The notes under the pieces are model-generated. The model did not search any database. It saw only the letters and a program-made list of their open reading frames with translations, and had not been told where the DNA came from. Of a stretch of 64,000 nt of DNA, positions 51,194 through 60,892 are shown piece by piece. The DNA is from Nocardia abscessus (GTDB taxonomy: Bacteria > Actinomycetota > Actinomycetes > Mycobacteriales > Mycobacteriaceae), in NCBI RefSeq assembly GCF_015477775.1, contig NZ_JADLQO010000020.1, positions 62,001 to 126,000 on the forward strand, written 5' to 3'. Every line of letters starts with the position of its first letter. Position 1 is the stretch's first letter. The position numbers and the translations under genes were made by a program.

Positions 51194-51223
51194 ATCTTCC
51201 CGCCCGGATGGAACCGGTCACGG

Positions 51224-51920
51224 GTCCTCATCGCCCCTGCGAGGATTGGCAACTCATTGCCGGTGTCCGTTCCGGTCGAGGCTGGGACTAGTCCTCATCG
51301 CCCCTGCGAGGGTTGGCAACTCGAGCATCGGCGCGCCGTCAAGCTGATGACCGGCGACGTCCTCATCGCCCCTGCGAGGGTTGGCAACAACACTGGCGCG
51401 GTGGTCACTGGGCGCTCTTTTCTGGTCCTCATCACCCCTGCGAGGGTTGGCAACTTCGTGAGGACCGCGGCGACCGTGTCCTGCGCATGGCCAGTCCTCA
51501 TCGCCCCTGCGAGGGTTGGCAACCCGAGCTCGTCGAGGGCGCCGACGAATTCCTTTGCCGAGTCCTCATCGCCCCTGCGAGGGTTGGCAACGTGCGCCGA
51601 GCGGGTACGACACGGGAGCGGTCCTGTCCTCATCGCCCCTGCGAGGGTTGGCAACCCCTGCAAGAGCGTCAGTACGTTGTGGGCGGTGGCGTCCTCATCG
51701 CCCCTGCGAGGGTTGGCAACTAGGCGTCGCGCAGACTCGGCAGCAACATCGAACCGGTCCTCATCGCCCCTGCGAGGGTTGGCAACCCGCTACGCGACCT
51801 GAGCGCCCGCGCTGGTTCGATGAGTCCTCATCGCCCCTGCGAGGGTTGGCAACTGTGAAAGCGCGGCGAACCAGTCCGCCGCCGTGCCGGGTCCTCATCG
51901 CCCCTGCGAGGGTTGCCAAC
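51224..51920 (+). CRISPR. CRISPR array 1, distal part (11 repeats)
   Basis: Repeats start at 51224, 51291, 51359, 51425, 51494, 51562, 51626, 51691, 51757, 51824 and 51891; spacers are 34-39 nt. All end GGTTGGCAAC except the first (GGATTGGCAAC) and the last (GGTTGCCAAC), the latter as expected at a trailer end. With the three repeats at 47106-47267 the array had 14 repeats and 13 spacers before IS21 entered. Confidence 0.97.
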
Positions 51921-52276
51921 TTTGTCCTAGCCGCTGGTCCCGCGATCTGGAGATAGAACGATCTGTAGGTAGAACGCTGCGTCGTCGTAGGGTGGTTTGC
52001 CGCTGGGGCTGAGCGGGGGTGTAAACCGACTGAGGGTTGGTTGTGTGATCGGCGGTGGTTTGTCGGTGGGTGCCGGTACGGTGGCCGATGCTGCTTCACG
52101 TTGGGATTGGAGGCGTTGGTGAGGCCGAGAGTGGGCATTCGTATCTGCGCGAGAAGTGCTGCGGTGCAGCGTCCTTGGACTTCTCGAAGCGCGGTTGGCG
52201 AGATTGACCGCGTGGCCGCACCTGCGTTGCCCAGCTTCCAGATACCAGAGATCCGAACCTGTCGAGGAATGCCGTA
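51921..52276 (+). other. Trailer of array 1 and upstream region of the cas operon
   Basis: 356 bp with no supported gene. Near the start the block TAGAACG occurs twice about 20 bp apart. The region must contain the promoter for cas6 and the genes behind it, but no clear -10/-35 pair was found. Minus-strand ORFs here run into cas6 and look like shadows. Confidence 0.5.
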
Positions 52277-53020
52277 ATGCGTCTGCGTTTGACGTTCCAT
52301 ACCGGAGCCCGCGAGTTGGCGTGGGACGATGTGCTGGCCCCTGGGCGGGCGCTGGTTTATACCTTGCTGAAAGGGTCTGCGCCAGAGCTGGGAGCCGCGC
52401 TCCACGACAGCGGCTATGGCGCGCACGGCATGGCGCCTTTCGGGTACTCAGCACCGATGTTCCCCGCTGCCCGCAAGAGGCCACGCGTCTACAGTGCAGG
52501 CGGTCCTGGTGTGCTGGAGATCGGTAGTCCACTGCCCGAGGTCGTGGAGGCGTGGGCGAAGGCGTTGTCGACGATGCCGGTGATTGCTTGGGGTCCAATA
52601 GCATTCATTGTGGACCAAGTCGAGACGGTCGAGCCGCCTGTGTTCGCGTCCGGGCGTGCGGTGTTCCGCACGAGTACCCCGGTGGTGATGAAGGGCTCGG
52701 GCAAGGATGATTCGGGTGTACGGAGAACGCGGCAAGCGTGGTGTCTCCCGGGTGAACTCGAATGGGATTTCTATCTTCAGGGGAATCTGCGTCGTAAAGC
52801 GGAGACGCTTGGCCTCGATCCGGATGTGACGCTGGAAGCGGTGACCTGGGTCGGGCCCAAACGTTCGTTCGCGGTGCACGGCGCTGGCGGTGAGAAAGGT
52901 AAGAAGCCGGGAGCCTGCGTGGAGGTCGAGGTCAGCGGAGATCCCAAAACCCTTCAGGCGATCCATAGTTGGGGGTTAGGCCAGAACAATGCCGCCGGTA
53001 TGGGCTGGATCCGCACCTAG
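52277..53020 (+). CDS. cas6: CRISPR pre-crRNA endoribonuclease Cas6
   Basis: 247 residues. Cas6 processes the array transcript by cutting at the base of the repeat hairpin. The family mark is the glycine-rich loop near the C-terminus, GLGQNNAAGMGWI (about residues 233-245), with RAMP-like strands before it (AVHGAGG, CVEVEVSG). Length is typical. GAGGAAT lies upstream of the ATG. It is the first gene of the effector operon; cas8 follows after 99 nt, a wider gap than between the other cas genes. It serves repeats with two versions of the last ten bases, so both crRNA forms presumably depend on this one enzyme. Confidence 0.92.
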   Translation: MRLRLTFHTGARELAWDDVLAPGRALVYTLLKGSAPELGAALHDSGYGAHGMAPFGYSAPMFPAARKRPRVYSAGGPGVLEIGSPLPEVVEAWAKALSTMPVIAWGPIAFIVDQVETVEPPVFASGRAVFRTSTPVVMKGSGKDDSGVRRTRQAWCLPGELEWDFYLQGNLRRKAETLGLDPDVTLEAVTWVGPKRSFAVHGAGGEKGKKPGACVEVEVSGDPKTLQAIHSWGLGQNNAAGMGWIRT

Positions 53021-53119
53021 AACTATGGCCTTCATCGTCCAGGCGGGCTGCGCGAGATGACGACCCGCCCCGCAATTTTCTTACCTGCTTCACTCACTCA
53101 GCTCTGAGAGCCAGGATGG

Positions 53120-54532
53120 ATGTCTGACGTAGCGGTTCACCAGTATCGGGTTGTTCTGACCCCGAGCCCGATTCAGCGAATCGGCGCGTTCGCTCTCGCC
53201 GCGCTGGCCGAGATCGAGCATCCCGAGGAACTGACCTCCGAGCAGTTCTCGAACGTCGTCGAGACGATGACCCAGCACCTCGAGGCGACCACAAGGGTCG
53301 CCAAAGCCGCCGAGCCTGGCGGGTTCTGGCTGGGTGCGAGTTATCTGCTGTGGCCGAACTCGAAGATCAATCCCACCTCCCGCGGCAAGCAATCGCCGGA
53401 GGAGCGACGCGAGTGGATCCGGCAGTGGCGGTCGATGCCTGACCCGGTCGACTGGCCTGCGGTGCTGTGTGAGTACTGCGACCGACCGGCGTGTGGCTGG
53501 TATGGCAAGGTCGACATTCCGCTGGGCGCCAGTCGCGAGCACCGGAACACCACTGCACCTGGTCACGAGGGCACTCCGCTGTGTTACCCGTGCCTGGCCA
53601 GTCTGTGGGCCTTCCCGTATGGAGCCGACTTGGGTGGTGGTCGTGCGGCGGCCATCCACTCCTGGGATTCCGAATTCTTGGCGCGCATGACCCAGGTCGC
53701 TGTTGAACGCACGCTCGCCGTTGCGGGGCTGCCACCGCAAAAGACCAAGATCGGACCCTACGGGCGTGAGCACGCTGTGCTGACGGCTGTTCGTAACTAT
53801 GGTCACCGCTTGCGTGCCGGGGTGGAGTTGATCGTGCTGTCGAACTCCAATAAGGAGCAGTACCTGCGTACGCAGGAGATGGCGCAGCCTGTGGCGGAGT
53901 GGCTTCGCTCGACGGCCCGAGACGCCGATCGTCGCGCAGGATACTCAGCTGTGGTCGCCGCCCAGGCCACCAAAACTGTTCCCGGCGAGGCGTTCCTCGC
54001 CAAGCGTGCGTTCACCGACCCCGAGGCGGTGTTTCACCGGACGACCGCGTATCTGCTGGAACAGGTTTCCGTTCAAGGAGCGATCCCCGTCCAGGTGCGT
54101 CGGATAGCTCCGCTCATGTCTTCCTACTGCATCGAGGTGCTGCGTATGGACGAGAAAGACTTCACCCGAATCACCGAACTGGCCGGCAGGGTCGCTGCCC
54201 TCCTCGGCCAGGACTCCCGGCCAGGTCCGTTTCGGGACTTCATCCGCGCGAACGCCCGCGGCGGCAACCTCGACGGCTGGTTCCGCACCCAGGCCGTCGA
54301 CTGGCTGGTGAAAAGCCGCCCAGCCGGGACACCGAAGACGTTGATTTCGGCGAAAGAGTGCCGCCTGCTTTTCGACGACGACAAGGCATGGACGTATCGG
54401 CGCCTGTTGGTCTACGCGGTTATCGAAGCGCTCGCCGAGCGTGACTGGCAGCCGAAAGGGTCACGTGAGGACCTCGACGACATCGCCGATGCCGCTGCAA
54501 CCATCACCACCGACAATACCGAGGAGCAGTAA
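53120..54532 (+). CDS. cas8b: Cascade large subunit, Cas8 of the Cst1 (I-B/Tneap) type
   Basis: 470 residues. A zinc finger made by LCEYC (Cys117, Cys120) and LCYPC (Cys155, Cys158) fits the CXXC-CXXC family Cst1. No helicase or nuclease motif is visible, in line with a large subunit that recognises the PAM and holds the target duplex. The ORF starts MSDVAVHQYRVVLTPSPIQRIG; the start is supported by a modest purine-rich stretch only. It lies between cas6 and cas7, with the cas7 ATG 2 nt after its stop. Cas8 families diverge strongly, so assignment depends on the zinc finger, size and position. Confidence 0.85.
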   Translation: MSDVAVHQYRVVLTPSPIQRIGAFALAALAEIEHPEELTSEQFSNVVETMTQHLEATTRVAKAAEPGGFWLGASYLLWPNSKINPTSRGKQSPEERREWIRQWRSMPDPVDWPAVLCEYCDRPACGWYGKVDIPLGASREHRNTTAPGHEGTPLCYPCLASLWAFPYGADLGGGRAAAIHSWDSEFLARMTQVAVERTLAVAGLPPQKTKIGPYGREHAVLTAVRNYGHRLRAGVELIVLSNSNKEQYLRTQEMAQPVAEWLRSTARDADRRAGYSAVVAAQATKTVPGEAFLAKRAFTDPEAVFHRTTAYLLEQVSVQGAIPVQVRRIAPLMSSYCIEVLRMDEKDFTRITELAGRVAALLGQDSRPGPFRDFIRANARGGNLDGWFRTQAVDWLVKSRPAGTPKTLISAKECRLLFDDDKAWTYRRLLVYAVIEALAERDWQPKGSREDLDDIADAAATITTDNTEEQ

Positions 54533-54534
54533 CG

Positions 54535-55593
54535 ATGACATACCTGGTGGGGCAAACCATCCTGGAGATCAAGGCCGGTGCCCCGAACAACGGCCGGGGC
54601 GAGGACAACCGCGGCATGGTCAAGCAGTTCAATGTCGGCCGCGCAATCTACCCGTATGTGTCGGCGCAGGCGTCGCGCCGCTGGATTCGTGACTCCCTGC
54701 CCGCCACCGAGCCTGTCTCGCCCGTGATTCGCAGCGGTGAGGGCAAAAAGCAGCAGGCATACACCAAGGGGCGGCCCGACCAGTATCTCGATGACGACTT
54801 GTTCGGGTACATGATCGCGGTCAAGGCGGATGAGGACGGCGCCAAGCGGGGTGAGTCGAAAACCTTCATGCGCGACACCGTGTTGGCGACCGGTACGTTG
54901 GTCGCGGTCGTTCCGAACAAGCCGGTCATGGATTGGGGGACCATGAGCCGCGGCTTCGAACCGGGCACGAACCCGGTCATCCACGAACATGAGCTCTACA
55001 CCGCCGACCTCGCCGGTGACCTGCTGTTGGATCTTCCCCGCGTCGGTACTTTCGAGGTCAGCGGAAAAACCACCAAGGCCGCCCTGTCCCCGTCGGTCGT
55101 CGCTGAGCTGATGGCCGATGGGGCGGTGGAAGTGTCGCTGCGCGGTGTGCAGTGTGTTCGGCTGCCGATCGAGGAACGACGCCGCCGCGTCGCGGTGCTG
55201 CTGCGCACCATGGCTGCGGTCAAGGGCGGAGCCAAGCAATCCGCACACTACGGCGACCGCACACCGGGCCTGATCATCCTGGCGCCGATCAATGGCGGCA
55301 CCAACCCGTTCACCCGCGTCGTGCGCGAACGCGACCGCAAGACCCACTTCGACACCGACATCCTGCGCGAGGAGATCGAAGCATGGGAGGACGAGTTGGA
55401 CGGCGCAGTCCGCATCGGCTGGGTCCCAGGGTTTCTGGGTGATCTGCGCGAACGCGCCCGCACGGATCTAGCCGACCTCATCGGCAGTGAAAGGGTCATC
55501 ATCGACCATCCCCGCACCGTCTTGCACACGCTGGCCGAAGAGTTCACCGACGGCAAGCGTGACGACTGGTTCGACGACCCTGCACCGCGGTAG
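54535..55593 (+). CDS. cas7: Cascade backbone subunit Cas7 (Cst2/DevR family)
   Basis: 352 residues. ILEIKAGAPNNGRGEDNRGMVKQF at the N-terminus is typical of the Cst2/DevR Cas7 group; several copies polymerise along the crRNA in the effector complex. Further RAMP features include TLVAVVPNKPVMDWGTMSRG and SGKTTKAALSPSVVAELMADGAVEVSLRGVQCVRLP. GAGGAG in the end of cas8 provides the ribosome site, and the ATG is 2 nt after the cas8 stop, so the two are translated together. Complete and apparently intact. Confidence 0.9.
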   Translation: MTYLVGQTILEIKAGAPNNGRGEDNRGMVKQFNVGRAIYPYVSAQASRRWIRDSLPATEPVSPVIRSGEGKKQQAYTKGRPDQYLDDDLFGYMIAVKADEDGAKRGESKTFMRDTVLATGTLVAVVPNKPVMDWGTMSRGFEPGTNPVIHEHELYTADLAGDLLLDLPRVGTFEVSGKTTKAALSPSVVAELMADGAVEVSLRGVQCVRLPIEERRRRVAVLLRTMAAVKGGAKQSAHYGDRTPGLIILAPINGGTNPFTRVVRERDRKTHFDTDILREEIEAWEDELDGAVRIGWVPGFLGDLRERARTDLADLIGSERVIIDHPRTVLHTLAEEFTDGKRDDWFDDPAPR

Positions 55594-55647
55594 CGCTGGC
55601 GTGAACTACCCGATGGACCGCTCCCCATGCAGAGGACACAGGCGCGT

Positions 55648-56298
55648 ATGACCCAGGCGCTGGAAATTGTTGTCACCGCTCCGATCGTCAGCTTCCGCAA
55701 CCCGCTGTACGCGGGGGTGCAGGTCGGGCTGCCCTGTCCCCCACCGTCCACGGTTGGCGGGTTCCTCGCTGCCGCTGTCGGCGGATGGGATCAGGTGCCG
55801 GAAACCACGCGCTTCGCCATGACCTTTCGTGCCGAAGGCACCGGCGTCGACCTTGAGACCTACCATCCCCTCGGCAGCCCGGGAACCCCCACCAACATCA
55901 CGATCAAAGACCGAGAATTCCTCGCCCACACCACCCTCACCATGTGGCTGATCGAGAACCTCGACATGTGGCAGCAGGCGCTCCGGCGCCCGGTCTGGCC
56001 ACTACGGCTGGGCCGCAGCCAAGACTTGGTCGCAGTCAAAACCGGACGCACCGACCTGGTCTCCAGGTCAGGGGTTCAAGGCCACGCTGTCATACCTCAG
56101 GAGATTCCCGGCGCCGCGGGAACTCCGATGCGGTTGACCACCGCGATCTCCGATGACCGAGCCCGCAAGCGATGGGGCAGCTACTGCTACGCCGCCCAAG
56201 GCGCCGCCGTCCAGGTCGACACCGGCTTGGCAACGCAAACCGGTCAGGCCATCGCGCTGCTTCCGTCCACTCATCCGGCACAGTTCGCCACCGCCTGA
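55648..56298 (+). CDS. cas5: Cascade subunit Cas5 (Tneap/I-B type)
   Basis: 216 residues from ATG 55648, chosen because AGAGGA precedes it; an ATG seven codons earlier lacks a site. The opening LEIVVTAPIVSFRNPLYAGVQ and CPPPSTVGGFLAAAVG around residues 30-50 are the Cas5 N-terminal RAMP signature; Cas5 caps the crRNA 5' handle. It follows cas7 after 54 nt and precedes cas3 by 61 nt. The C-terminal part (GSYCYAAQGAAVQVDTGL) is short, as in other I-B Cas5 proteins. No truncation is evident. Confidence 0.88.
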   Translation: MTQALEIVVTAPIVSFRNPLYAGVQVGLPCPPPSTVGGFLAAAVGGWDQVPETTRFAMTFRAEGTGVDLETYHPLGSPGTPTNITIKDREFLAHTTLTMWLIENLDMWQQALRRPVWPLRLGRSQDLVAVKTGRTDLVSRSGVQGHAVIPQEIPGAAGTPMRLTTAISDDRARKRWGSYCYAAQGAAVQVDTGLATQTGQAIALLPSTHPAQFATA

Positions 56299-56359
56299 CC
56301 ACCCCACCCACCATCACCACGTTGCACCATCGACGGCGAATTCCTGCCGGGGAGAGCAA

Positions 56360-58780
56360 ATGTATGAGTTGCGGGCTAAAAGCCCCGGTCGCGCGAAGCC
56401 GGGGCAGCCGCAGCGACCTGGTGAGCTGCTGACCACCCACTCACTGAAAACGCTGAAAGCGGTGCAGCGGATACGAGCCCGCGTCGGCCGTATCCCTGGT
56501 CTTCCCGATGAGTTCTGGACATGGGCGGAGCTGGCCGCGCTGCTACACGACACTGGGAAATTCCCGTACGGTTTCCAACGTCAGATCGCCAACACCGATG
56601 AGCCGGCGACGGTTTGGGGTCAGAGACACGAAGTCCTCTCGCTCGGGTTCGTCAGCCTGCTACTGAACGACTACCCGGAGCGCGACCGTGTGTGGGTCGC
56701 TTCCGCCGTCGCTGGTCACCACCGCTCCTTCACCGGCGGCAGCAACGCCCGCAAGCTTCCTGTCTTCACCCAGTACGGCGATGACAACGCCACAACGTTC
56801 ACCACAAAATTTTCTCCCGCCGAAAAGGAGCACCTCATCCGACTCTGCCGGTGGCTACACGACACCGCCCGCCACTATGGGCTGCCCGTCGACGACAGCA
56901 TCACCGAAGTGACGATCGACGAGCTGGCTGCCCGAGCCCACGCGGTGCTGGAGAAACTGATCGACCGTTGGGAGTGGCCGTTGCGCAACGGCGACAGCGA
57001 CGGCCTCACGGCAGTGCTGCTGCTCGGTGCCCTCACCATGGCCGACCACCTCTCCTCCGCTCCAGGGGCCTACCTGCACACACGCCAACCCCTCACCGCC
57101 GACTACCCACATCAGCTGATCGAACGACTCGCCCGCGATGGGCACGCGCTGCGCCCCCAACAGCAGACCGCCCGCGAAACTCGCGGTCACCTGCTGCTGC
57201 GCTCCTGGACCGCCAGCGGCAAAACCGAAGCATCGCTGCTGTGGGCACGCACCCAGATCAGCGAACTCACCAAGAGCAGCGAGAGCATCCCCCGCGTCTT
57301 CTACGTCCTGCCATACCTTGCCAGCATCAACGCGATGACCAACCGGCTCACCAAAGAATTGGACACCCGAGACGGAATCGGTGTCGCCCACTCCAAAGCC
57401 GCGTCATACCACCTTGCCCACTCATTGGCCGACGACACCGACGAACACGACAACGACGCCGTCGCAGCTGCCCGCAAGGCCCGCTCCCGGGCGCAGGCAA
57501 CGAAGAACTTTCGGGAACTGCTGCGCGTCGGCACGCCCTACCAACTCTTACGCGGAGCGCTCGCTGGGCCGGTGCATTCCAGCATCCTGCTCGATAGCGC
57601 CAACTCCGTATTCATCCTCGACGAACTGCACGCCTTCGACACCCGCCGCCTGGGCCTGATCCTGGCCATGATGCGGTTTTGGGAACAGATCGGCGGCCGC
57701 ATCGCCGTCCTATCGGCCACACTGCCGACCTGCCTCACCGATCTCGTAACCAACACCCTCGAACAACCCCTCCGCCTCGTCACCCCACCCGCCGAGACCG
57801 CAGCACCAGCCCGACACCGAATCCACACCCGCACCTCCCGCCTCACCGACCCGCAATCCATCGACGAAATCCGCGACCAGCTCACCGCCGGCCGCTCAGT
57901 GCTGGTCGTCGCCAACAACATCAAAGACGCCATCGCCCTCTACCGGGACCTAGCACCATCCTGCATCGAATCCCACGGCAGCGATTCGGCTTTCCTGCTG
58001 CACTCACGCTTCAGACGCTGCGACCGCACAATCATCGAGCGACGGATCCTCGACCGTTTCGCAGTCGGCAAACAACGCGAGCCTGGACTGGTGGTCGGTA
58101 CACAGGCCCTCGAAGTCTCACTCAACATCGACCTCGATATGTGCTACACCTCCGCGGCCAACCTCGAAGCCCTACTACAACGTTTCGGCCGAGCCAACCG
58201 CATCGGCGCCCTCCCACCGGTACCGGTTACCGTGCACCAACCCCACTACCGGCAGCGCGGACAGAACAAAACACTGTGGGCCGACGGCGTCTACGAAGAA
58301 ACACCGACCAGACTGGCGTGGGACACTCTCTGCCGCCACGAAGGTGAAGTCATCAACGAGAACACAACCACCGCATGGCTGGACGAGATCTACGCGACCT
58401 CCTGGGGTGAACGATGGCGGATCGACGTCGAAAGACATCGTGATGACTTCCAGCGCGGATTCCTCAGCTTCCGCCATCCCTTCGACGACCGCTCAGCCCT
58501 CACCGACAGATTCGACCAACTCTTCGAAGGCACGGAAGCCATCCTCAGCACCGACCGCGCCGACTACGAGAAAGCGCTCAACAGCAGCGAAGACCGAGCC
58601 ACCGGGAAGCTCCTCGCCGACGAATTCCTTATCCCCATGCCCTACTGGGCCGAAAAACACACCCAACCTGCCAGTGACCTCAACGTCCGAACTATCAACG
58701 GCGAATATGACCGTGAACTCGGGTTACTCGCAGTCGACGGCCCATCTCGGCAAACCTACCGACTCGACGAGAGCGAGTAA
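56360..58780 (+). CDS. cas3: CRISPR nuclease-helicase Cas3 (HD plus DExH)
   Basis: 806 residues from ATG 56360, with GGGGAGAG just upstream; the ORF extends 69 codons back into cas5 but that part is a shadow. The N-terminal HD nuclease shows H27, LLHDTGKF with H63-D64, H90 and AGHH at 120-121. The SF2 helicase follows: Walker A WTASGKTE near residue 287, LDELHAFD near 419 (DExH box), SATLPT near 452, VVGTQALEVSLNIDLD and QRFGRANR as the last motifs. Cas3 unwinds and shreds target DNA after Cascade binding. It is the last cas gene in the window, and array 2 begins 100 bp after its stop. All key residues appear intact. Confidence 0.94.
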   Translation: MYELRAKSPGRAKPGQPQRPGELLTTHSLKTLKAVQRIRARVGRIPGLPDEFWTWAELAALLHDTGKFPYGFQRQIANTDEPATVWGQRHEVLSLGFVSLLLNDYPERDRVWVASAVAGHHRSFTGGSNARKLPVFTQYGDDNATTFTTKFSPAEKEHLIRLCRWLHDTARHYGLPVDDSITEVTIDELAARAHAVLEKLIDRWEWPLRNGDSDGLTAVLLLGALTMADHLSSAPGAYLHTRQPLTADYPHQLIERLARDGHALRPQQQTARETRGHLLLRSWTASGKTEASLLWARTQISELTKSSESIPRVFYVLPYLASINAMTNRLTKELDTRDGIGVAHSKAASYHLAHSLADDTDEHDNDAVAAARKARSRAQATKNFRELLRVGTPYQLLRGALAGPVHSSILLDSANSVFILDELHAFDTRRLGLILAMMRFWEQIGGRIAVLSATLPTCLTDLVTNTLEQPLRLVTPPAETAAPARHRIHTRTSRLTDPQSIDEIRDQLTAGRSVLVVANNIKDAIALYRDLAPSCIESHGSDSAFLLHSRFRRCDRTIIERRILDRFAVGKQREPGLVVGTQALEVSLNIDLDMCYTSAANLEALLQRFGRANRIGALPPVPVTVHQPHYRQRGQNKTLWADGVYEETPTRLAWDTLCRHEGEVINENTTTAWLDEIYATSWGERWRIDVERHRDDFQRGFLSFRHPFDDRSALTDRFDQLFEGTEAILSTDRADYEKALNSSEDRATGKLLADEFLIPMPYWAEKHTQPASDLNVRTINGEYDRELGLLAVDGPSRQTYRLDESE

Positions 58781-58880
58781 CACACGACGGAATCCATGCA
58801 TGTTCGTCAGCGCTCCGATGGCCACAAGCCGGTCCTGACCGTCCCGCACCTACTTAAGCTCATTGACAAATTCACAGCGT

Positions 58881-60799
58881 TCCAGCATCGCCCCTGCGAG
58901 GGTTGGCAACATGCCGGTGATGGCGATGACCGCAGCGCACAGGCGACGTCCTCATCGCGTTGCGAGACATCGCCAAACAAAACCGCGCCGGGTCAGCGCC
59001 GACCCCAGAGGCAGCGTCTTGATCGCCTCTGCAAGGGCTGCCAATATCGCTTCCATCAGATCATCTTCGGCCCACAAGTCCCAGCCTCATCGCCCATGCA
59101 AGGGTTCGCAACGGGGTGTGCAGGGTGAGGTAGCCGCTGCCGCGCTCGCGTCCTGATCGCTCCTGCGAGGGTTCGCAACCGGCACTACCGGACGATCTTC
59201 CTCGGCATCGACGGGTCCTCATCGCCCCCTGCGAGGGTTCGCAACACCGATGTACCCGCGCAGCTGCGTGAAGCCGGAATCCCGTCCTCATCGCCCCTGC
59301 GAGGGTTCGCAACACACCAGCATCCGCGCTGCGCCGGTGCGGAGATATCACGTCCTCATTGCCCTGCGAGGGTTCGCAACAGCTTGATGCCGCTGGCCGC
59401 CAACGTGGTACCTTTCCGCGGTCCTCATCGCCCCTGCGAGGGTTCGCAACAAGTACTCGCCGACTTCTTCCTCGATCATGTCCATGTCCTCATGGCCCCT
59501 GCAAGGGTTCGCAACATGTGCGGGACGGTGATCGTCATCTCCTTGACGTTGTCGTCATCATCAACCTGCGAGGGTTCGCAACTACCAAGACCATGGTCCG
59601 TATCCATTAGGCGGGAACGTCCTCATCGCCCCTGCGAGGGTTGGCAACAAGACCTGCCAGGCACCGCCCCAGCCCGATCAGCTGGTCGGTCCTCAGTGCC
59701 CTGCGAGGGTTCGCAACGTGTAAAGCGGGGCCAGAATGGCGTCCACGGCGCCGCCGTCCTCATCGCCCTGCGAGGGCTCGCAACGGGCTCGGGACGTCGA
59801 GCAACGCCGGATCGCTCTGGTCCTCATTCCCCTGCGAGGGTTCGCAACTTGTCCATCTGAAATGCGGTGGCGAAGAAGCTCTGGCCTCATCGCCCCTGCA
59901 AGGGTTCGCAACTCGTAAGGAATCTGGGTGTCTGGGAGGATTACGATTCCCGCCCTCATCGCCCTGCGAGGGTTCGCAACTCGGTTGTCCTGATTTCTGG
60001 CGTGGGTTGGCCCTGTCCTCATCGCCCCTGCGAGGGTTCGCAACATGATGTTGCGTTCGATCGTTTGCAACGTGCGTCCGCGTCCTCATCGCCCCTGCGA
60101 GGGTTCGCAACGGAACACCCACCACGACCCCGGAACCGGGGTCACGCGCGTCCTCATCGGCCCTGCGAGGGTTCGCAACGCGTTGCCTCAGTCGGTCAGC
60201 GGGCGCAGCCAGCGGGTCCTCATCGGCCCTGCGAGGGTTCGCAACATGGAGAGGAGGTATTCGTCCGTGATGCCGTTCAGTCCTCATCGGCCCTGCGAGG
60301 GTTCGCAACGTGGGGTGAGGTAGATCGGCGCGTTGCTGGTCATCGTCCTCATCGGCCCTGCGAGGGTTCGCAACATCTTGCCTTCGCTGCTGTATTCGCG
60401 GTGTGCCACAGTCCTCATCGCCCCTGCGAGGGTTCGCAACCAGTCCTACAAGGATGAGAAGCCCGGGGAGTGGAAGGTCCTCTTCGCCCCGGCGAGGGTC
60501 GGCAACCGGAGTTCTTTCGCGTTGCGCAGCAACCCACGTCCTCTTCGCCCTGCAAGGGCTCCCAACCGGCCCTTTGGTCGTGTCGGCCTATGCGGGCCAC
60601 GCCCTCGTCGCCCAGCGAGGGCGGTGGCGGTGAGGATGTCGGCCACTCAGCCGAGCCCTGTTGGGAATCTGTTCCAGCCCCCGACGCCGACGGCGGAGTG
60701 GATGTCCTCATCGCCCCTGCGAGGGTTCGCAACTTATCAATGACGCTGGCACCGACGTCACCGCGACCGTCCTCATCGTGGCTCTGAATGGGTTCGGGC
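58881..60799 (+). CRISPR. CRISPR array 2, leaderless and partly degenerate (about 29 repeats)
   Basis: Repeat starts include 58881, 58948, 59016, 59083, 59150, 59215, 59284, 59352, 59421, 59486, 59551, 59619, 59689, 59756, 59820, 59883, 59952, 60015, 60082, 60150, 60216, 60280, 60345, 60411, 60477, 60538, 60601, 60704 and 60769. Most end GGTTCGCAAC instead of GGTTGGCAAC. Several have 29 nt (one C lost). The first three and the last few are badly eroded. No leader-like TTTACCCTGGG precedes the array. A repeat appears to be missing between 60601 and 60704. Confidence 0.93.
60567..60677 (+). repeat. Array 2 copy of a segment duplicated in array 3
   Basis: This stretch matches 62257-62368: a spacer beginning CGGCC and containing GGTCGTGTCGGC, a degenerate repeat, then 39 identical bases at 60639-60677. 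It diverges sharply afterwards. Confidence 0.85.
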
Positions 60800-60892
60800 T
60801 CCGCGACTTCGGAGTCTCCTACCGGACCCACACGAGGGTCGCAGCTGAGTCATCTGCCTGGGGCATCACTCAGGACGCACCGTCCAACATCC

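Noticed and set aside
51191..51802. ORFs through the CRISPR arrays whose translation repeats RPCEGWQ or LIAPARVGN
   Set aside because: These are readings of the CRISPR repeat in different frames, not proteins. The same holds for similar ORFs at 59.0-62.8 kb.
52277..53020. Type I-G or type III assignment of the cas operon
   Set aside because: No Csb1/Csb2, Cas10 or Csm/Cmr-type genes are present; the CXXC-CXXC Cas8, DevR-type Cas7 and separate Cas6 fit I-B (Tneap).
56153..56359. Cas3 start 69 codons further upstream
   Set aside because: That part overlaps cas5, is low in family-like sequence, and a strong ribosome site precedes ATG 56360.
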